A DNA stretch of 64,000 nt from Phialocephala subalpina (Eukaryota > Ascomycota > Leotiomycetes > Helotiales > Mollisiaceae): positions 872,652 through 936,651 of the forward strand of contig FJOG01000002.1 in the NCBI GenBank assembly GCA_900073065.1. Reading direction: 5' to 3'. The notes beneath the pieces were generated by a model, which searched no databases, was not told the origin of the DNA, and saw nothing but the letters and a program-made list of their open reading frames with translations. Numbering within the stretch: the first letter of the stretch is position 1; each line of letters begins with the position of its first letter. Made by a program: the position numbers and the translations under genes. Positions 33,672-45,773 of the stretch are shown here, piece by piece.

Positions 33672-34720
33672 AGATGGACGCGTAAAGGGAGGGTTGTAGG
33701 ACCTGAAAGGGTATGTACATGCTGAAGTACGCCGCTGTGGGGAGGTGTTTGCAGGTGGAGGAGTTTGAAAAGCTTGTATGGGAGGAAGAGGCGGCAACTG
33801 AAGCTTGCAGGCGTCGGCAAATCCGACTCGAGATGAACCCCTGTCGCTCTGCCAATCTCCTTCAATTTCTGGGACTCCTTCATCCCTCTTCTACCTTCGG
33901 TTCCGACGAAATCCCATTGCTTGGGAAACATCCATATGAGAGACGCTTCTAATTCTATGTGCTGTCATCGACTACAGTACAAGATCATGCAGCTATTCAG
34001 AAGCAGACAGCTTGGCCGCGGGCGGTGCTCAGGTGACAGTATCCTGTCTCTGTGTAATCTCACCTTCCTGCTTTGAAGGCACCGGGTTCCGGGCCACTGC
34101 AGTTTACCTGCAAGCCAATGCTGCGACAAGCCCACCAAGGAGGCTCCTATTCCACCCACGTCGCCCACGCTGCCCACGCTGCCCACGCTTGTACCTACCC
34201 AAAAACGACTGGCCAGCAAACCGGCAGCGATAAGATGGGTGCAGCAGATAGAGGAGATAGGGATACGAAACGCACCCAACTGTCATCGTTTGCTTCCCCG
34301 CAGCTGGCGAGACACCAGTGACTGGCTCGCAGCTGGGAAAGACCCTGCTTTGGTCTGCTTTTGTCGCGGCGCTGAGATTGGTTTGGTGAGCATCATCTCG
34401 GTCGTCCATGTGCTTCGTGGTTCCTGCAAGTGGAGCGGAGTGGATCGAGCCATCGGTGGCTTGGACTTGACCACTAAGCGTATTTTATCATCAACCTCAC
34501 CTCGCTCCCTCTCCTTTCCTCCCTTCTTCTTCTTCACCAACACATCAAGTTTTGGATTCACCGTTGCCAGAATACACTCAATTGCTACCACCCATTCTCA
34601 TCAAGTCTCCCACGTCATAACCAAAGTCGAGATTACCCTCTCGCAACTCCCTCAGAACCCATTTTCATACCCACACATCTAGATTTGAACATTTCACTCC
34701 TACGCAGATGTTGAGTCAGT
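33672..34720. other. Divergent spacer, MFS / amine oxidase
   Basis: Holds the distal MFS upstream region and the amine oxidase promoter and CT-rich leader (about 34490-34690). A short run of cgctgccca units lies near 34157-34190. Small open frames near 33640-33950 are not convincing genes. Confidence 0.5.
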
Positions 34721-36425
34721 ATGTCAACTCTATCCATATTAGCTCCTGGCGCTTTAAATCAAAACGAAATAAACCGTCATCAATATCAAAACGGAATTAT
34801 TTCGGACACTCAGATGTCCAACGCGCAAGCTGCTATGATCTCCACTCTCAACGGCTCACTTGAAAAGAACAACCCCTCTCTGCCGAAGAAGCAGCCGCAT
34901 GTCATTGTCATCGGTGCGGGTATCTCAGGACTGCGCGCGGCATCGGTTCTACAGCGCCACGGTATCGCCGTCACCATTCTGGAAGGAAGAGCAGATCGCA
35001 TCGGTGGTCGGATCTTCACCAGTCGCAAGAATGGAAAGGCTGCCAGAGACATTGGTAAATTTACCTAAGAAAAGACAATATCTTCAATTGTGGGTGGTTG
35101 GGCACGTGCCATGTGCTTGACCACACAATGTGGGTTGTTTACCCTCTCCTCGGCAAGGTTATGCTCACATTCTCTCTCTAGGTGCTGCATGGATGCATGA
35201 GACTTCTCAGAACAAGCTAGTCCAACTGATTCCCAAGCTTTCGATCGAGTACTACTACGACGACGGTACCCCGCTGTATTATACTCGAGATGGCCGGGCC
35301 GGATCTCAGTTCAAGGCGAAGAAGGTTGCTGATGAGTTTGCGGACTATGTAGAGTGGTACTACGACGAAAATCCCGATGCACCAGACCGAACCGTCAAGG
35401 ACTTCGTCGACGAGTTCGTCCAAAACCATCCTCTCATCACCGCCTCCGAACGCAAATGGGCTCCGCAAGCAACGAGGGAGGTTGAGTTATGGATTGGTAC
35501 CAGCATCGAGGAGGCTTCTGCCAAACATCTTAGCTACTTCATGACAGAGCGAAATCTCTACATGAAAGGTGGCTATGACAAGATCGTCGACTGGACCGCC
35601 AAGCCACTTCTCAAAGATCCCAACATGATCAAGATGGGAGAGGTCGTTACAGACATCCAATGGGGCAACTCTAACAACTCCAGCATCGTCACAACTCAAT
35701 CAGGCCACCGTTATACCGGCGATGCTGTAATTGTGACTGTTCCTCTTGGATGTCTTCGACGCGACATGATCAGCTTCACCCCGCCCATACCGGCCTCCAT
35801 CCAATCCGGTATCAATGCCTTCTCCTACGGCGCCCTCGGCAAAGTCTTCATCGAATTTGAGGAGGTGTTCTGGCCTAAGGATAACGATCAATTTATCTAC
35901 TACCCAACTCCACTGGCTCCAGGAACTCCCATCGATGAATCCAGCATTCTATCCTATGCCACCGTCACTTCAAACCTCTGGATCATGTCTGGCAAGACGG
36001 AGCTCTGCATTCAGATTGCTGAGCCGTTGACTCAACGCATCGAAGCTCTGTACCAGACACCAAATGGCAAGGCAGAAGTCTACGCATTCTTCGAGCCGCT
36101 CTTCAAGCTCATGCGCACAGAGCCATACAAAGACCTTCCAGCTTACAGTCACTTGGAGACCACTGCCTGGACCTCAGACCCCCTCGCTGGCTTCGGTTCT
36201 TATTCCGTCGAGAAGAAGGGCGACGAGCCCGACGTTCTCGTCAACGCTCTCGACGAGCACAGGGATCTTCGACTTCAATTCGCCGGAGAGCACTGCATCG
36301 AGATGGGCAACGGGTGTGTTCATGGCGCATTCGAGACTGGAGAGATCGCTGCTAGGAATCTGCTTGATGTCTTTGGCATGACTTGGGATGGCCAAGCCAC
36401 AAATCTTCGCTCCGTGAGTCCCTGA
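34721..36425 (+). CDS. Flavin-containing amine (polyamine) oxidase
   Basis: Exons 34721-35054 and 35182-36425 give 525 residues; the intron starts GTAAAT and ends CTCTAG. It oxidises amines, probably polyamines, using FAD and O2 to an aldehyde, amine and H2O2. The dinucleotide-binding motif VIVIGAGISGLRAASVL is at about residues 61-77, followed by EGRADRIGGRIF. The intron falls inside the conserved IG|AAWMHE segment. Later come MKGGYDKIVD, DAVIVTVPLGCL, GALGKVFIEFEEVFW and the C-terminal FAD/substrate motif LQFAGEHCIEMGNGCVHGAF. There is no signal peptide or PTS1, so it is probably cytosolic. A short out-of-frame ATG at 34708 could act as an upstream start. Confidence 0.92.
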
Positions 36426-37423
36426 TTTCACTCTCTCGAGTCTTATAAAATAGACTAGATGAGGTAGGTCACTGGAGCATATGGATGGTAGACATTCGGA
36501 AGGAAATGGTTGTGACGGATTTCTATTTTGGTGCGAGTCTTGTTTTGCGTGATGTTCTTGCGTTCCCTGGTCTCAATCTAGCATGGTTTCGGGTTCCTAA
36601 CTTCATTCATTTGATTTCTCTCGGCACGCGCACTTACGGCTTTCTTTGGTGATGAACTTTGTGGATGGATGGGTTTGATTCAGAGCTTGCCCCTAATTCT
36701 GACCATATACCCACGAACTCAATCTTCTCTTCTTGCATAAGTGACATGTGAACAACGTCTACCCTTGCTTCTTAACACGCAGACCGATACATCCCCTATC
36801 TTGTAACCTCTCTCGGCGCATTCTCTTTTTCCTTTGCTGCAAAGCAACATGAACAACAGTACGTGCGTATCAGGGGAATCGCAATAGAGCAAATACGGAC
36901 AATGCTGTCGTACTTGGTATCCTGCGTTTGCAACAACAAGATCCGCCAATTCGCACTCTTTCGTCCAAGGACAGCCGTGTATCGAGTCCAACATCGTATT
37001 ACAGCCCCTGTTCACAACAGCTGTGCCTCATCGGTAACGGAGTAATGCCAAACCTGGACATAAATTGTTTGTAACACTCCGAAAAGTAGTAAGGATTTCA
37101 TGAAGAGCTTTGAGATGTTCTCCTAAAGAGTGAAGATTGGAAGAAAGAGGTCAAAGAGGTACACTTTGGGATGATCCACGATGGGATGAAAGTTTGCTGG
37201 ACAGCGAGACATCTGGCGCCATAAGCTAGAACGAACCTTAAATTAGTGGGAATTTTTACTGAAGAAAAGCCTCAAAGAGCCCCCAACACTAACCAACATC
37301 GCCCATTTTTCAGGGGTGTCGCCAACATCGCTTCTCCACGCTTCTAAGTTCGTTCCATCGCTGTCGCTCGCGAACCTCACATTTCGACACTCCAGGCCAT
37401 GTCGTGACAAAAAACCACCTCCT
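36426..37423. other. Intergenic, no gene seen
   Basis: 3' flank of the amine oxidase and promoter of the GT90 gene. A minus-strand open frame of 98 codons (36719-37015) lacks protein features. Confidence 0.5.
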
Positions 37424-39561
37424 ATGCTGCCCCAACGCATACTCAGGCTCCTGCCATTCTCGGCCTGCATCCTCACCCTCCTCGTGCTAGGCTTCACCCT
37501 CTACGGCCCCGACGTGCACCCCGTCCATCTCGCAGACCTTCAAGATCTCGTCCCCTGGTTCACCTCCTCTCCCGAAAAAGATGCAGCGCCCCAAGATCCC
37601 CTCCCAGACACCTCAGTCGATCCGCATCCCATCATCGAATTACTACAAAAAGCAAATGCGGAATTCAATGCTTTCCTCGATAAAGAGACGCACGATCTGC
37701 AGAGTGCTGCGAAACGGTATCGAGAGAGGAGGGGACGACATCCGCCGCCTGGGTTTGATAAGTGGTGGGCGTATGCAAAGGATAATAATGCGACAATAGT
37801 GGAGGATTTCTGGGATCAGATATATCATGATTTGAATCCGCTATGGGCGCTTGATCCGAAGGAGATGTTGGGTACGGTTCGAGGACATAATCGGTTGTTC
37901 AAGTTGAGGAATGGGAAGGTTACGCATGAGAGTGATCATTTCTGGATGCCGATTTGGCAGGATTTGATTAACGATGTTGCGGAGAATTTGCCGGATATGG
38001 ATTTGGCGATGAATACTATGGATGAGCCTAGGTTATTTATTGCTTGGGAGGATATGACTAGGTACATGGAGAAGGCTGAGAAGCTTGGGAAGGGGGTTGA
38101 CCATAATTTGGTCAGCAATAACTTCTCTGGTACGTCTCCTCTCTGCCACCGCACAATGGCAATAGCTAACATCTGCCAGCTTTCACTGAAGCCGCTCCCG
38201 AATTCGTCCCAGAAGGATATCCCTGGGACGGCACCCAACCCCTCTGGCCCCGCGCTGCCTCCGCCTGTCCTCCAGACAGTCCTGCTCGCCAGGTCCCAGT
38301 ACAAACTGACTGGTCCCAACCTCCAAACCTCACGACTGCCCATATCGGCCCACATACCAACCCCGCGGGCTATGTATCGAACTATACACTTAGCACCTCC
38401 ATCTGCCACCAACCCGACATCCAAGGCCTCCATGGCTTCTTCATTGAAAGCATCTCCGCCTCCACTGGCCCTAAACTCTTCCCTCTATTTGGGTCCTCGA
38501 AGCTCTTGCAGAACAGCGAGATCTTGCTCCCTGCGGCGATGTACTACAAGGGTGATGCTCGGTTCACAATAGAGTCCTCTCCCGTTCCTTGGGCGGAGAA
38601 AACCTCTTCCCTGGTCTGGCGTGGCCTCGCTAGTGGTGGCAGGAACAAGGAGAATAATTGGAAAGGTTTCCACCGCCACCGACTCGTCAGTATGCTAAAC
38701 GGGACCCAAGCCCTGATGATGCCCAATTCCTCTCAATTCATCGACATCGAATCCCTCCCATTGGACCACTTCCATCTCCAATCCTGGGAAAAAAGCGCCT
38801 TGCCCAAAAATGTCGCCATGGGAGACTGGCTTAACAGCTTCGTCGACGTAGGACTCAACGACCTCGCCTGCTTCCCCCGCGAAGCACCACCCCCAGAAGG
38901 TCTGACCTGCTTCTATACCGACTACCTCTTCTCCCCCTCCTCCCACCTAACCCTCGAAGAACAACACCACCACAAATACCTCGTCGACGTAGACGGCAAC
39001 TCCTTCTCCGGCCGCTACCGGGACTTTCTCCGTTCCGGCTCCCTCCCCATAAAAGCCACCCTCTTCCGAGAATGGCACGACTCCCGATTGATAGCATGGA
39101 AACATTTCATACCAATGGATAATCGCTTTATGGATATTTATGGGATTATGGAGTTCTTTTTGGGATATGAGGATCCGACGAGTAAGTTGGTAGGGGATAG
39201 TTCGAGTCATTTTGATTTGGAGCATGAGGCAGAGGCTTTGGAGTTTGAGTTGCAGCCGCCGGATCCGAGTCCGCCGCCGCCAGAGCCGCCTCTCGAACTC
39301 CCTCCCAATACGGCAGAATCTCGTCGTAGGAGTATTGAGAGGAGGGCTCCAAAAACAGAAAGTCTGAACGCAACCTACACGCCAAACCGAGATTTACTGG
39401 CGAAGAAGATAGCGCTAGACGGCCGTGATTGGGCCGCCAGGGTACTGAGGGTAGAGGATATGAGGGTGTATACCTATCGACTCTTGTTAGAGTATGCTCG
39501 AGTCATGGACGAGAACCGAGAAACTCTTGGATGGGTTGAGGATTTGAAGGCGAAGAGATGA
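37424..39561 (+). CDS. GT90 (CAP10-domain) glycosyltransferase
   Basis: Exons 37424-38129 and 38180-39561 give 695 residues; the intron is GTACGT ... CTAAC ... CCAG, 50 nt. It is a type II membrane protein: short cytosolic MLPQRILRLLPFS, an anchor ACILTLLVLGFTLYG, then a lumenal domain in the Golgi. Pre-domain features are RHPPPGFDKWWAYAKDNN and the long FIAWEDM region. The CAP10 catalytic part includes SEILLPAAMYYKGDARF, SSLVWRGLASGG and NNWKGFHRHRLVSMLNG, then KYLVDVDGNSFSGRYRDFL and LPIKATLFREWHDSRLIAWK. The family includes Cryptococcus CAP10/Cxt1 xylosyltransferases, so transfer of xylose or a similar sugar to glycans is likely but not proven. A Pro-rich insertion (about residues 590-610) precedes the C-terminal helices. 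Confidence 0.9.
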
Positions 39562-40191
39562 GATAGGTGAGGGGGAAAGATATGTTTTTACGGGAGCGGG
39601 AGTTTTGGGAACCGAAGAGGAGGATTTGTACAATATGACAGATACAGATACCAGGACATAATGAGTATAAAGCGACGGATTTTTGAACATACCAGCATCC
39701 AGTCCCAAACCGGAGTCGTGCTCGACAATAGGATTAGCCAAGCCCAAGTTCACTTTGGAATCTGAGCTCTTTTTGACAGAACCGGACCCCAGACTTCAGC
39801 ACTTTTAGACAAGACTTGGATCCCTATATCTGAGTCGGAGTCAAATCGATTCTCAGAAATAAACTGTGTATTTCTTACATTCTCTTCATTCAAAGGTATG
39901 AGAAAATAACAATTCTGAGAACTCTCTTAATATTTGCAAAGATTTCATAACATAAGGCCCGAACTAGGTACAAAATCAAGCTAAAAATCATACCTTCAGA
40001 CTCGCGAATCGGACTCTAACTTGGAAAGTCGAGGTTTGGCACTCACTTTTTCCAGAACTCTGAAGAAGGGGAGGAAACACACCATAAGTCGCTGTGCCAC
40101 TAAAATTCCTCACACATAATCGCGGCTAGAGAGTAGCTTTTAGTGAGACTGGTGGCTTTCGGCCTCTGTTTGGTGGTATTTCGACGAAAGC
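39562..40191. other. Intergenic, no gene seen
   Basis: 3' flank of the GT90 gene; A/T-rich in part. Nothing recognised. Confidence 0.5.
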
Positions 40192-40689
40192 GTGCTCTCT
40201 GAGTGGCCCCCACTAGGTAAATATTGCCAATTCTTCAGAGTTCTGGAAAAGGTCAGTAAAGTACTCGTAGAACATGACTCATCACTGACTTTCACCGGAC
40301 AGATGATGGACAGGACACAAACCCGCCTTATGCAAAACCCAACTTCCAAAATAATCTTACAGACTTTACTAGGTATAATGGCTCTGTGGCTTATCTGGGC
40401 GTCTGTCCTTGAGCGCAAAAATAAACTCAAATTAAGATATAATCCCTCAACAATATTTGGTGTCGCGTGTTTGGTGGCTGGAGGAAATATACTTGAACGA
40501 CGAGAAGAAGAAATTGTACCTGAGGGTAGTGAGTGGGTGTCTGATAAAGAGCTGAAGAACGCGTTGGGGAGATGGAGTTGCAGACTTGGGTGGGGTGAGG
40601 ATGGGCATTCGAGTGATGCGGAGGGTGAGAAGGGAGGTTTTGGATTGTATTTTAGTGAGAGGTTTAAAGGCAGTCGAACTAGATCGTAA
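40192..40689 (+). pseudogene. DUF3433-like membrane protein, C-terminal fragment
   Basis: A 165-codon frame. From about 40300 on it reads NPTSKIILQTLLGIMALWLI, NPSTIFGVACLVAGGNIL and VPEGSEWVSDKELKNAL. This resembles the last helix and tail of fungal DUF3433 integral membrane proteins, including the closing GW...FGLYF pattern. A weak intron (GTCAGT ... GGACAG) may lie at about 40251-40302. The roughly 1000 residues that normally precede this are absent; no other DUF3433 piece is seen upstream. I take it as a relic rather than a small gene. Confidence 0.6.
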
Positions 40690-41190
40690 TATTATGCTCG
40701 TGTATTCTCTCGAAGTAGAACCCTTCTGAAGGGTGTTCCACTTTCCTGCTCTGGTTCCAGACTTGATGTAAGCTGCAATGATACTTTGGGATGCAGAAAA
40801 AGCCCGATGCCAAGTCGTTCTCGAAACATCTTGGAAAGTCGATCCGCTACAGACCTGGGATCCAGGCTGGGAAAGTTCAACTGGTAGCGAGATAGTTCAA
40901 GCAACGAAAAAAAGAATCATCGGTTATTCATAACGTAACGTGAGGGTATCAAGTATTACAGAAACAGAAACAGAAATCGCTCAAGCACCATCATCTCTTC
41001 GTCTCCTGGTCATCATCTCATCACTCATCCCTTTCATCTTCCTAACCGGCCACCGTAACCTGGTCCAACCCATCATCCACCCCTCGTCAAAATCATCAAT
41101 CCATCGTCAGCATCATGAATCGTAACACCCATCGCACCTAGATATCACCAGTCTTCTCCAAAAACCAGCTATCTTGCTGAGAAAGAGAGC
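40690..41190. other. Intergenic, convergent region
   Basis: Lies between the DUF3433 relic and the 3' end of the next minus-strand gene. No feature is seen. Confidence 0.5.
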
Positions 41191-43998
41191 TCAAGCAACT
41201 CTCAACACCACCCTCCACCCCAGTGCCCCCGCCTCCCTAATCGCACACCCAAGGCACCCCCTCCCCCTCCTACTAACCAACGCATTCCATCCCCTCTCCG
41301 CACAAACACCCCTAGCCAAAGCCTCCAAATCACTACCAAAGCCCCTCCTCTTCGGATGCGGCGCATGAGGACTAGGCATCGGTCTCTGCGGGAACGCTGA
41401 GAGATCCATTGTCTGATCTGTACAGTCTATTACTAGGACTTTTGGGATCGTGGAGGATGTTGTGTGGGTTGTTGAGTGGATTGTTTGGTCGAATGGGGAG
41501 GGGATTGGGGATTGAGCTCGGGATGTTGAAGGTGGGGAGAGGGAGGAGGAGAGGAGGGAGGAAAATGGTGTGCTGGCGGGGAGGGAGAGGAGGGAGGAAA
41601 GTGGGATTTTGGTGTATGTGAAGGCCTTGTGTAAGGGGTGTCCTGGGGGGTCGTCAGTGGTGAGGTTATATAAGAGAGAAAAAGATGCCGTGCTACCTTT
41701 TGGCGGCTCGGGAGAGGTAGCTTGAGAAGCAGGTGTTTGCTCGAGTGGCTGGAATGAGGGACTCATCGGCGATTTGAGGATCTCAGTGTGGGGAGATGAC
41801 ACGCAGGGGTGAGCGGTGACGAAGTGAACGTCGTGCGAGAGAGAGATATTAACCTCTTTCTTCTTTTCGCCGTCGATCTCCACCATGAACCGCATCGAGG
41901 CTGAATAGGTGCGGATTGCTGGCATGTCACTCGCGTCTGTGAGAGGTGTTGGATCCTCTTCGGTGGGGGAATCACGGACTGAGTCGATGAGATCAAGGTC
42001 CAGAGACTCTAGAATTACCGAAAGAGGTTGCTGTACCGATTCGTCTGAGGGTAGAACGAAATCCCCTGGCAAGACAGAAGATATATCTGCGCCTCCTATT
42101 ACATCACCGTCACGTTCGACTGCCTGCTTCTGCCACAACCTAGGTTTGGGCCCTTTCTTGTCTGGGTCTACTGCAAAGTCAGTGACCTTTTGGGCATGAA
42201 GCTGATCAAACATACCATCTTGAATGTCGGTATCAACGTCGACATCAACCCAACCCTCACTAGCACCATTTGGAACCACATCTGAAGAAATCCAACCCAT
42301 GCACTCTGTAGCGCCTTTCTTAGCAGCCAGAACTCTGCCAATAATGCAAGCGGTACTCCAAAAACTCCTCCCCGAATAAATAAAGCCACCATAAAGATTT
42401 GCTTCTTCGCCAAGTCGAGACACGGCACTAAGATCGTGCTCTAACAATGTTGAGATGAGGAAATGACCCAACGCTTCTCCAGGCAGAATTAGACCGCTGA
42501 TGTACGAATTTGAAAGCCAACCAGCGGGGTGAATAATTGCAGAAATGTTTCTATGCAGGGAAAGACCACGCCGAACTTTAGGTCGTCTATTTGAGAAGTA
42601 GGACGAGGATCTGTTAGTCGACATAGACAAAGGGGTTCCAATCGGAGTGCCATGTATGCTATCCGTAATTTTGATTCCATCTGAAGATACTTTCGTGGTA
42701 ATCTCATCGAGACCTGGCCAAGCCATTTTCCGAGCAAAGTGAAGAAGGCCAGAGAGTTGCCGAGCCTGGTGTCTTCCATGAAAGCGAACCTCTGCAAGTT
42801 CATCTTTAGTAATAGTTTCCGTATGTGCACCGCCAGTCAGTGTTGCTAGCCACCCAGCAGGTTTCGCTTCAGGAACAGCATCATGATCCAGCTTCTCAAC
42901 ACGAATGTTCTCAAGCCACGCTCTTGCAAGTAACATTGACCACCTCACACTAGTTGTGGCATTTTTGTCGAATTTGTGTATCTCACTAAGCTTTGGAGCT
43001 TCCAGGCCATGGTCGATGTTCATTGATATGGCGTCTAGTCGAACGAGGAGCTCACATGACAGTAATATCTGAAGTAATAACCAGTACTTCTGAGTGCCTG
43101 GCTCGTAGATGACTTCGTTGTTGATTGCTATCTCATCACCTTCAGGGTCGGTTGGTGTCCCCCAGAGAATCTGCCCAAGTCTGATTCTCCACTCTACCAG
43201 AGTGAAGTCCACCCAGACCATGGGAGCGGCAAGAACCTTTATCAAAGCCTCGATTTGCACTTGAAGGCTGTAAGGATCATCGGAATCCGTAACTCTGGAG
43301 GGAGGAAACAATAACTGGGTGAAAATTTCCGTGTAGAGCTGGACATTCAGCCGGCGATGCTTCAAGGGATCCTCATGGTAGACCTCACTAACAGACAACA
43401 GTCGATCGATCAGGGTCGAGTCGGTAATAGGTCTCAGGCCATCTTTCCCATTGAGAAACTTCTTTCGATGTTCGGATATGGCTTCGGGGCTACTATCTGA
43501 ATCCTCGTTCGGTATTTCCAGAGCATCAGCGACTCCTATTTCCAATGCAGCTTGGTATCCCATAGTCCCTCGCTCGATTCCTTGCATGCTAAGCATGTTC
43601 GGCCGTTCCCTGCACCTGGGAAGAAAATGTGCTCTGCATTTCTCATGATGAATCTTGGTTGCTTCTGCATTCCTGCTGACCTGTACTGTGATATGCGGCC
43701 ATGCCGTAACGCATCCCCAAGCTTCATCTTGAATCTGGATATGATCTGACAAGTCCCTTATCTCCAGGTTCGTGTCCCACGGAAAAGCCACTGAGGGATG
43801 CGGTGCACCTGTATGATGACCTTCTGAACGAGCAAAGAATTGAGGAGCCCCTGAGAATATCTTGTGTAGGTCTGGCAGAGCGATGGGAGACATTATTCTT
43901 TCGAGCTTGATAGGAGCTTTGACAGGCTCTGTCTCGGTGCCCGGAGGAGGTGGAGGTGGCAGGGGCTTATTAATTGGAGAGGTAGGCTGTTCGGGCAT
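41191..43998 (-). CDS. Conserved-looking fungal protein of unknown function, 935 residues
   Basis: One open frame from ATG 43998. The N-terminus is Pro-rich (INKPLPPPPPPGTE). A globular region follows with PDLHKIFSGAPQFFARSEGH, PSVAFPWDTNLEIRDLSDH, QDEAWGCVTAWPHITVQV and a long mostly helical part with several Trp-rich stretches. Then come AIIHPAGWLSNSYISGLILP and GEEANLYGGFIYSGRSFWST. An acidic linker leads to a region ending DLEALARGVCAERGWNALVS and GCLGCAIREAGALGWRVVLR. I see no signal peptide or clear membrane helix. A 54-nt stretch near 41645-41700 with GT...CCCCCAG borders could be an in-frame intron, which would shorten the protein by 18 residues. The length and pattern look like a conserved gene, but I cannot name the family. 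Confidence 0.75.
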   Translation of the reverse strand: MPEQPTSPINKPLPPPPPPGTETEPVKAPIKLERIMSPIALPDLHKIFSGAPQFFARSEGHHTGAPHPSVAFPWDTNLEIRDLSDHIQIQDEAWGCVTAWPHITVQVSRNAEATKIHHEKCRAHFLPRCRERPNMLSMQGIERGTMGYQAALEIGVADALEIPNEDSDSSPEAISEHRKKFLNGKDGLRPITDSTLIDRLLSVSEVYHEDPLKHRRLNVQLYTEIFTQLLFPPSRVTDSDDPYSLQVQIEALIKVLAAPMVWVDFTLVEWRIRLGQILWGTPTDPEGDEIAINNEVIYEPGTQKYWLLLQILLSCELLVRLDAISMNIDHGLEAPKLSEIHKFDKNATTSVRWSMLLARAWLENIRVEKLDHDAVPEAKPAGWLATLTGGAHTETITKDELAEVRFHGRHQARQLSGLLHFARKMAWPGLDEITTKVSSDGIKITDSIHGTPIGTPLSMSTNRSSSYFSNRRPKVRRGLSLHRNISAIIHPAGWLSNSYISGLILPGEALGHFLISTLLEHDLSAVSRLGEEANLYGGFIYSGRSFWSTACIIGRVLAAKKGATECMGWISSDVVPNGASEGWVDVDVDTDIQDGMFDQLHAQKVTDFAVDPDKKGPKPRLWQKQAVERDGDVIGGADISSVLPGDFVLPSDESVQQPLSVILESLDLDLIDSVRDSPTEEDPTPLTDASDMPAIRTYSASMRFMVEIDGEKKKEVNISLSHDVHFVTAHPCVSSPHTEILKSPMSPSFQPLEQTPASQATSPEPPKGSTASFSLLYNLTTDDPPGHPLHKAFTYTKIPLSSLLSLPASTPFSSLLSSSLSPPSTSRAQSPIPSPFDQTIHSTTHTTSSTIPKVLVIDCTDQTMDLSAFPQRPMPSPHAPHPKRRGFGSDLEALARGVCAERGWNALVSRRGRGCLGCAIREAGALGWRVVLRVA

Positions 43999-45190
43999 CT
44001 TCGAAGGAGAGGGAGAGGCTGGCAGACTATTGGAGTTCTTGAAGACTGTCAGTTGGAGAAGTGAAAGGGGGACGAAGATCGGAAGGGAATCTTGGAAAGG
44101 TTGATCGTCGTCCCGAAGGAGGGTTGCAAATATTCAGCCTCATACCGCCAATTGACTGCTCCTCCGACGATTCGTTCTAGATTCCGAAGATATTCTGAGC
44201 AGGCTGCGGAAGTAATCCCTTTTCGATTGTCTCCGTTGCACCTTCTCTGGCGCATCGTGGGCGGGCTGGACGCTGCTGTCATTTCGAGCCATCTGTTGGC
44301 TGTTTCTTCTGGAGCTCTTGAGGAAGGAAAAAGGCGGCATCTTGCAGACACGTCAAACGACAGGAAGGAGAGGGTCTCAAGATCATGAGGACTGCTGTAA
44401 CTGGACAGGGAAGAAAAAGCAAACAGAACGAGAGACGTTTGAGAGGGGGACCTGAACTTGGGGGTCTCATGCCGCAAGCTTCGACACAAAAATAAAGCCA
44501 TCAAGTCATGGAGAGTCGCCAGGGCGGCTGGACTTGATCCATTGCTGCAGCCAGTCGATGACCCTGGAATTCGGGGAGGCAAGCAGGTATTGAGAATAGG
44601 GAAAGCAGCTGATGCACACAAGGATTACAAGGCGTGGCAGGTGTGTTCAGCGCATTTCAGCGGGATTACTGATGCGACGTGACTAGACAATGGGTCTTGG
44701 CACCGATAAGAGCTTGGAATCTGGGTTATTAGATCGCCCTAGATCTCTACCTTATTCCCAACAAGCGGCAATCTGTTACTATTTTTTCTCTTACAAACTT
44801 GTTTCATGGAGAGAGTGGAACATTCAATCGCAATAGGAAGGTTGGAGGAGCAATGAGGGAGATAATGGTTAATCTGTCGGCCCGGCAGAGCTATGAAACA
44901 GACCGCGCATTAATTAGTGTCACAAGGCAGAGCGACTATTGAGAGGGGAAGCTTTCATTAGGGAAAAGTCCCAGGAAAGGAGGAACATTCTCCCAAGAGC
45001 AACCAGCTATAAAAACCAGACCCTCGAAAACGCAGGAAAAGGGCCACCCATAGAACTGAATGCTGAAAGTACCACGGCATCTGGGACATTTGCAACCAGC
45101 CATGAAATCAGATGCCAACGCCCTCCATGCATGGGTATCTACGCAGATGCAAACCGCCGCCCAACGCCATGTAAATATCAGATCGAACCG
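43999..45190. other. Intergenic, no gene supported
   Basis: Promoter of the 935-residue gene and 3' flank of the LC7 gene. A minus-strand frame of 190 codons (44049-44621) is Ser/Pro-rich and low in structure, and I rejected it. Confidence 0.5.
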
Positions 45191-45773
45191 CTATGATGAC
45201 TTAATGTCGTGGACGACGACAAATATGAATTTCGAGTCCGGAACAATGACGAGTTCGTGCTTCTTCGTTCGTAATCGCAAGAGTTTGAGATCATCCTGTA
45301 TTCCTTGGGTCAGTCTTCTGTATTTGTCCCTTGTGTAGAGATATTGAGTCCTTACGTCCGAGTCCATATCCATCACCATTTGTCCCGTAACATTGACATA
45401 TTGCCATACCATCTTTGCGAACTCAGTAATGGCCGGCTCTGCTGAAGAAACGACGGAGGCGTCCCCAACGGTGTTCGCGATCAATCCATTGGCGGTTGGG
45501 GCAGGTGCGATTGTCGTGGGGGAGAGCGCTACCACAGGATTGGCATTCGACGTGGGTGCGAACTCTTGAGAACCGACGAGAAGTGTTGACAGTGTACCCT
45601 TGAATGACAGAATAGAGCTCGATGTCCGATCTATGGCCATTGTCGCTGTAACTCCAGCTTTGGAAGAGAGTCGCTCCATAGTTTCCGCGACGGCGGGAGT
45701 GGATGAAGCAGTCTGTTGCGCGTTAGATTGTCCTTGAGGCTGAGCGACAACGGAATTGTGCTGAACTTACCAT
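45191..45773 (-). CDS. Roadblock/LC7-domain protein
   Basis: Three coding exons: 45773-45771 (the ATG alone), 45712-45356 and 45295-45191, 154 residues. The ATG in the context gccaaaATG is followed directly by GTAAGT. The domain begins TMERLSSKAGVTATMAIDRT with SSSILSFKGTLSTL, has an Ala/Pro/Thr-rich insertion, then FAKMVWQYVNVTGQM. It ends DLKLLRLRTKKHELVIVPDS plus a hydrophobic strand and VHDIKSS. Roadblock/LC7 proteins are small dimeric adaptors of dynein light chains or of Ragulator/MglB-like GTPase complexes; which applies here is open. An upstream ATG (45997) with its own GTAAGT intron could start a different, overlapping frame. It shares a 263-bp divergent promoter with IPI1. Confidence 0.85.

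Noticed and set aside
33580..33952. Small frames on both strands between the duplication and the amine oxidase
   Set aside because: Strings look partly protein-like, but no consistent frame or family could be found.
44049..44621. 190-codon minus-strand frame upstream of the 935-residue gene
   Set aside because: Ser/Pro-rich, no structured segment, located in the expected promoter/leader; likely chance.
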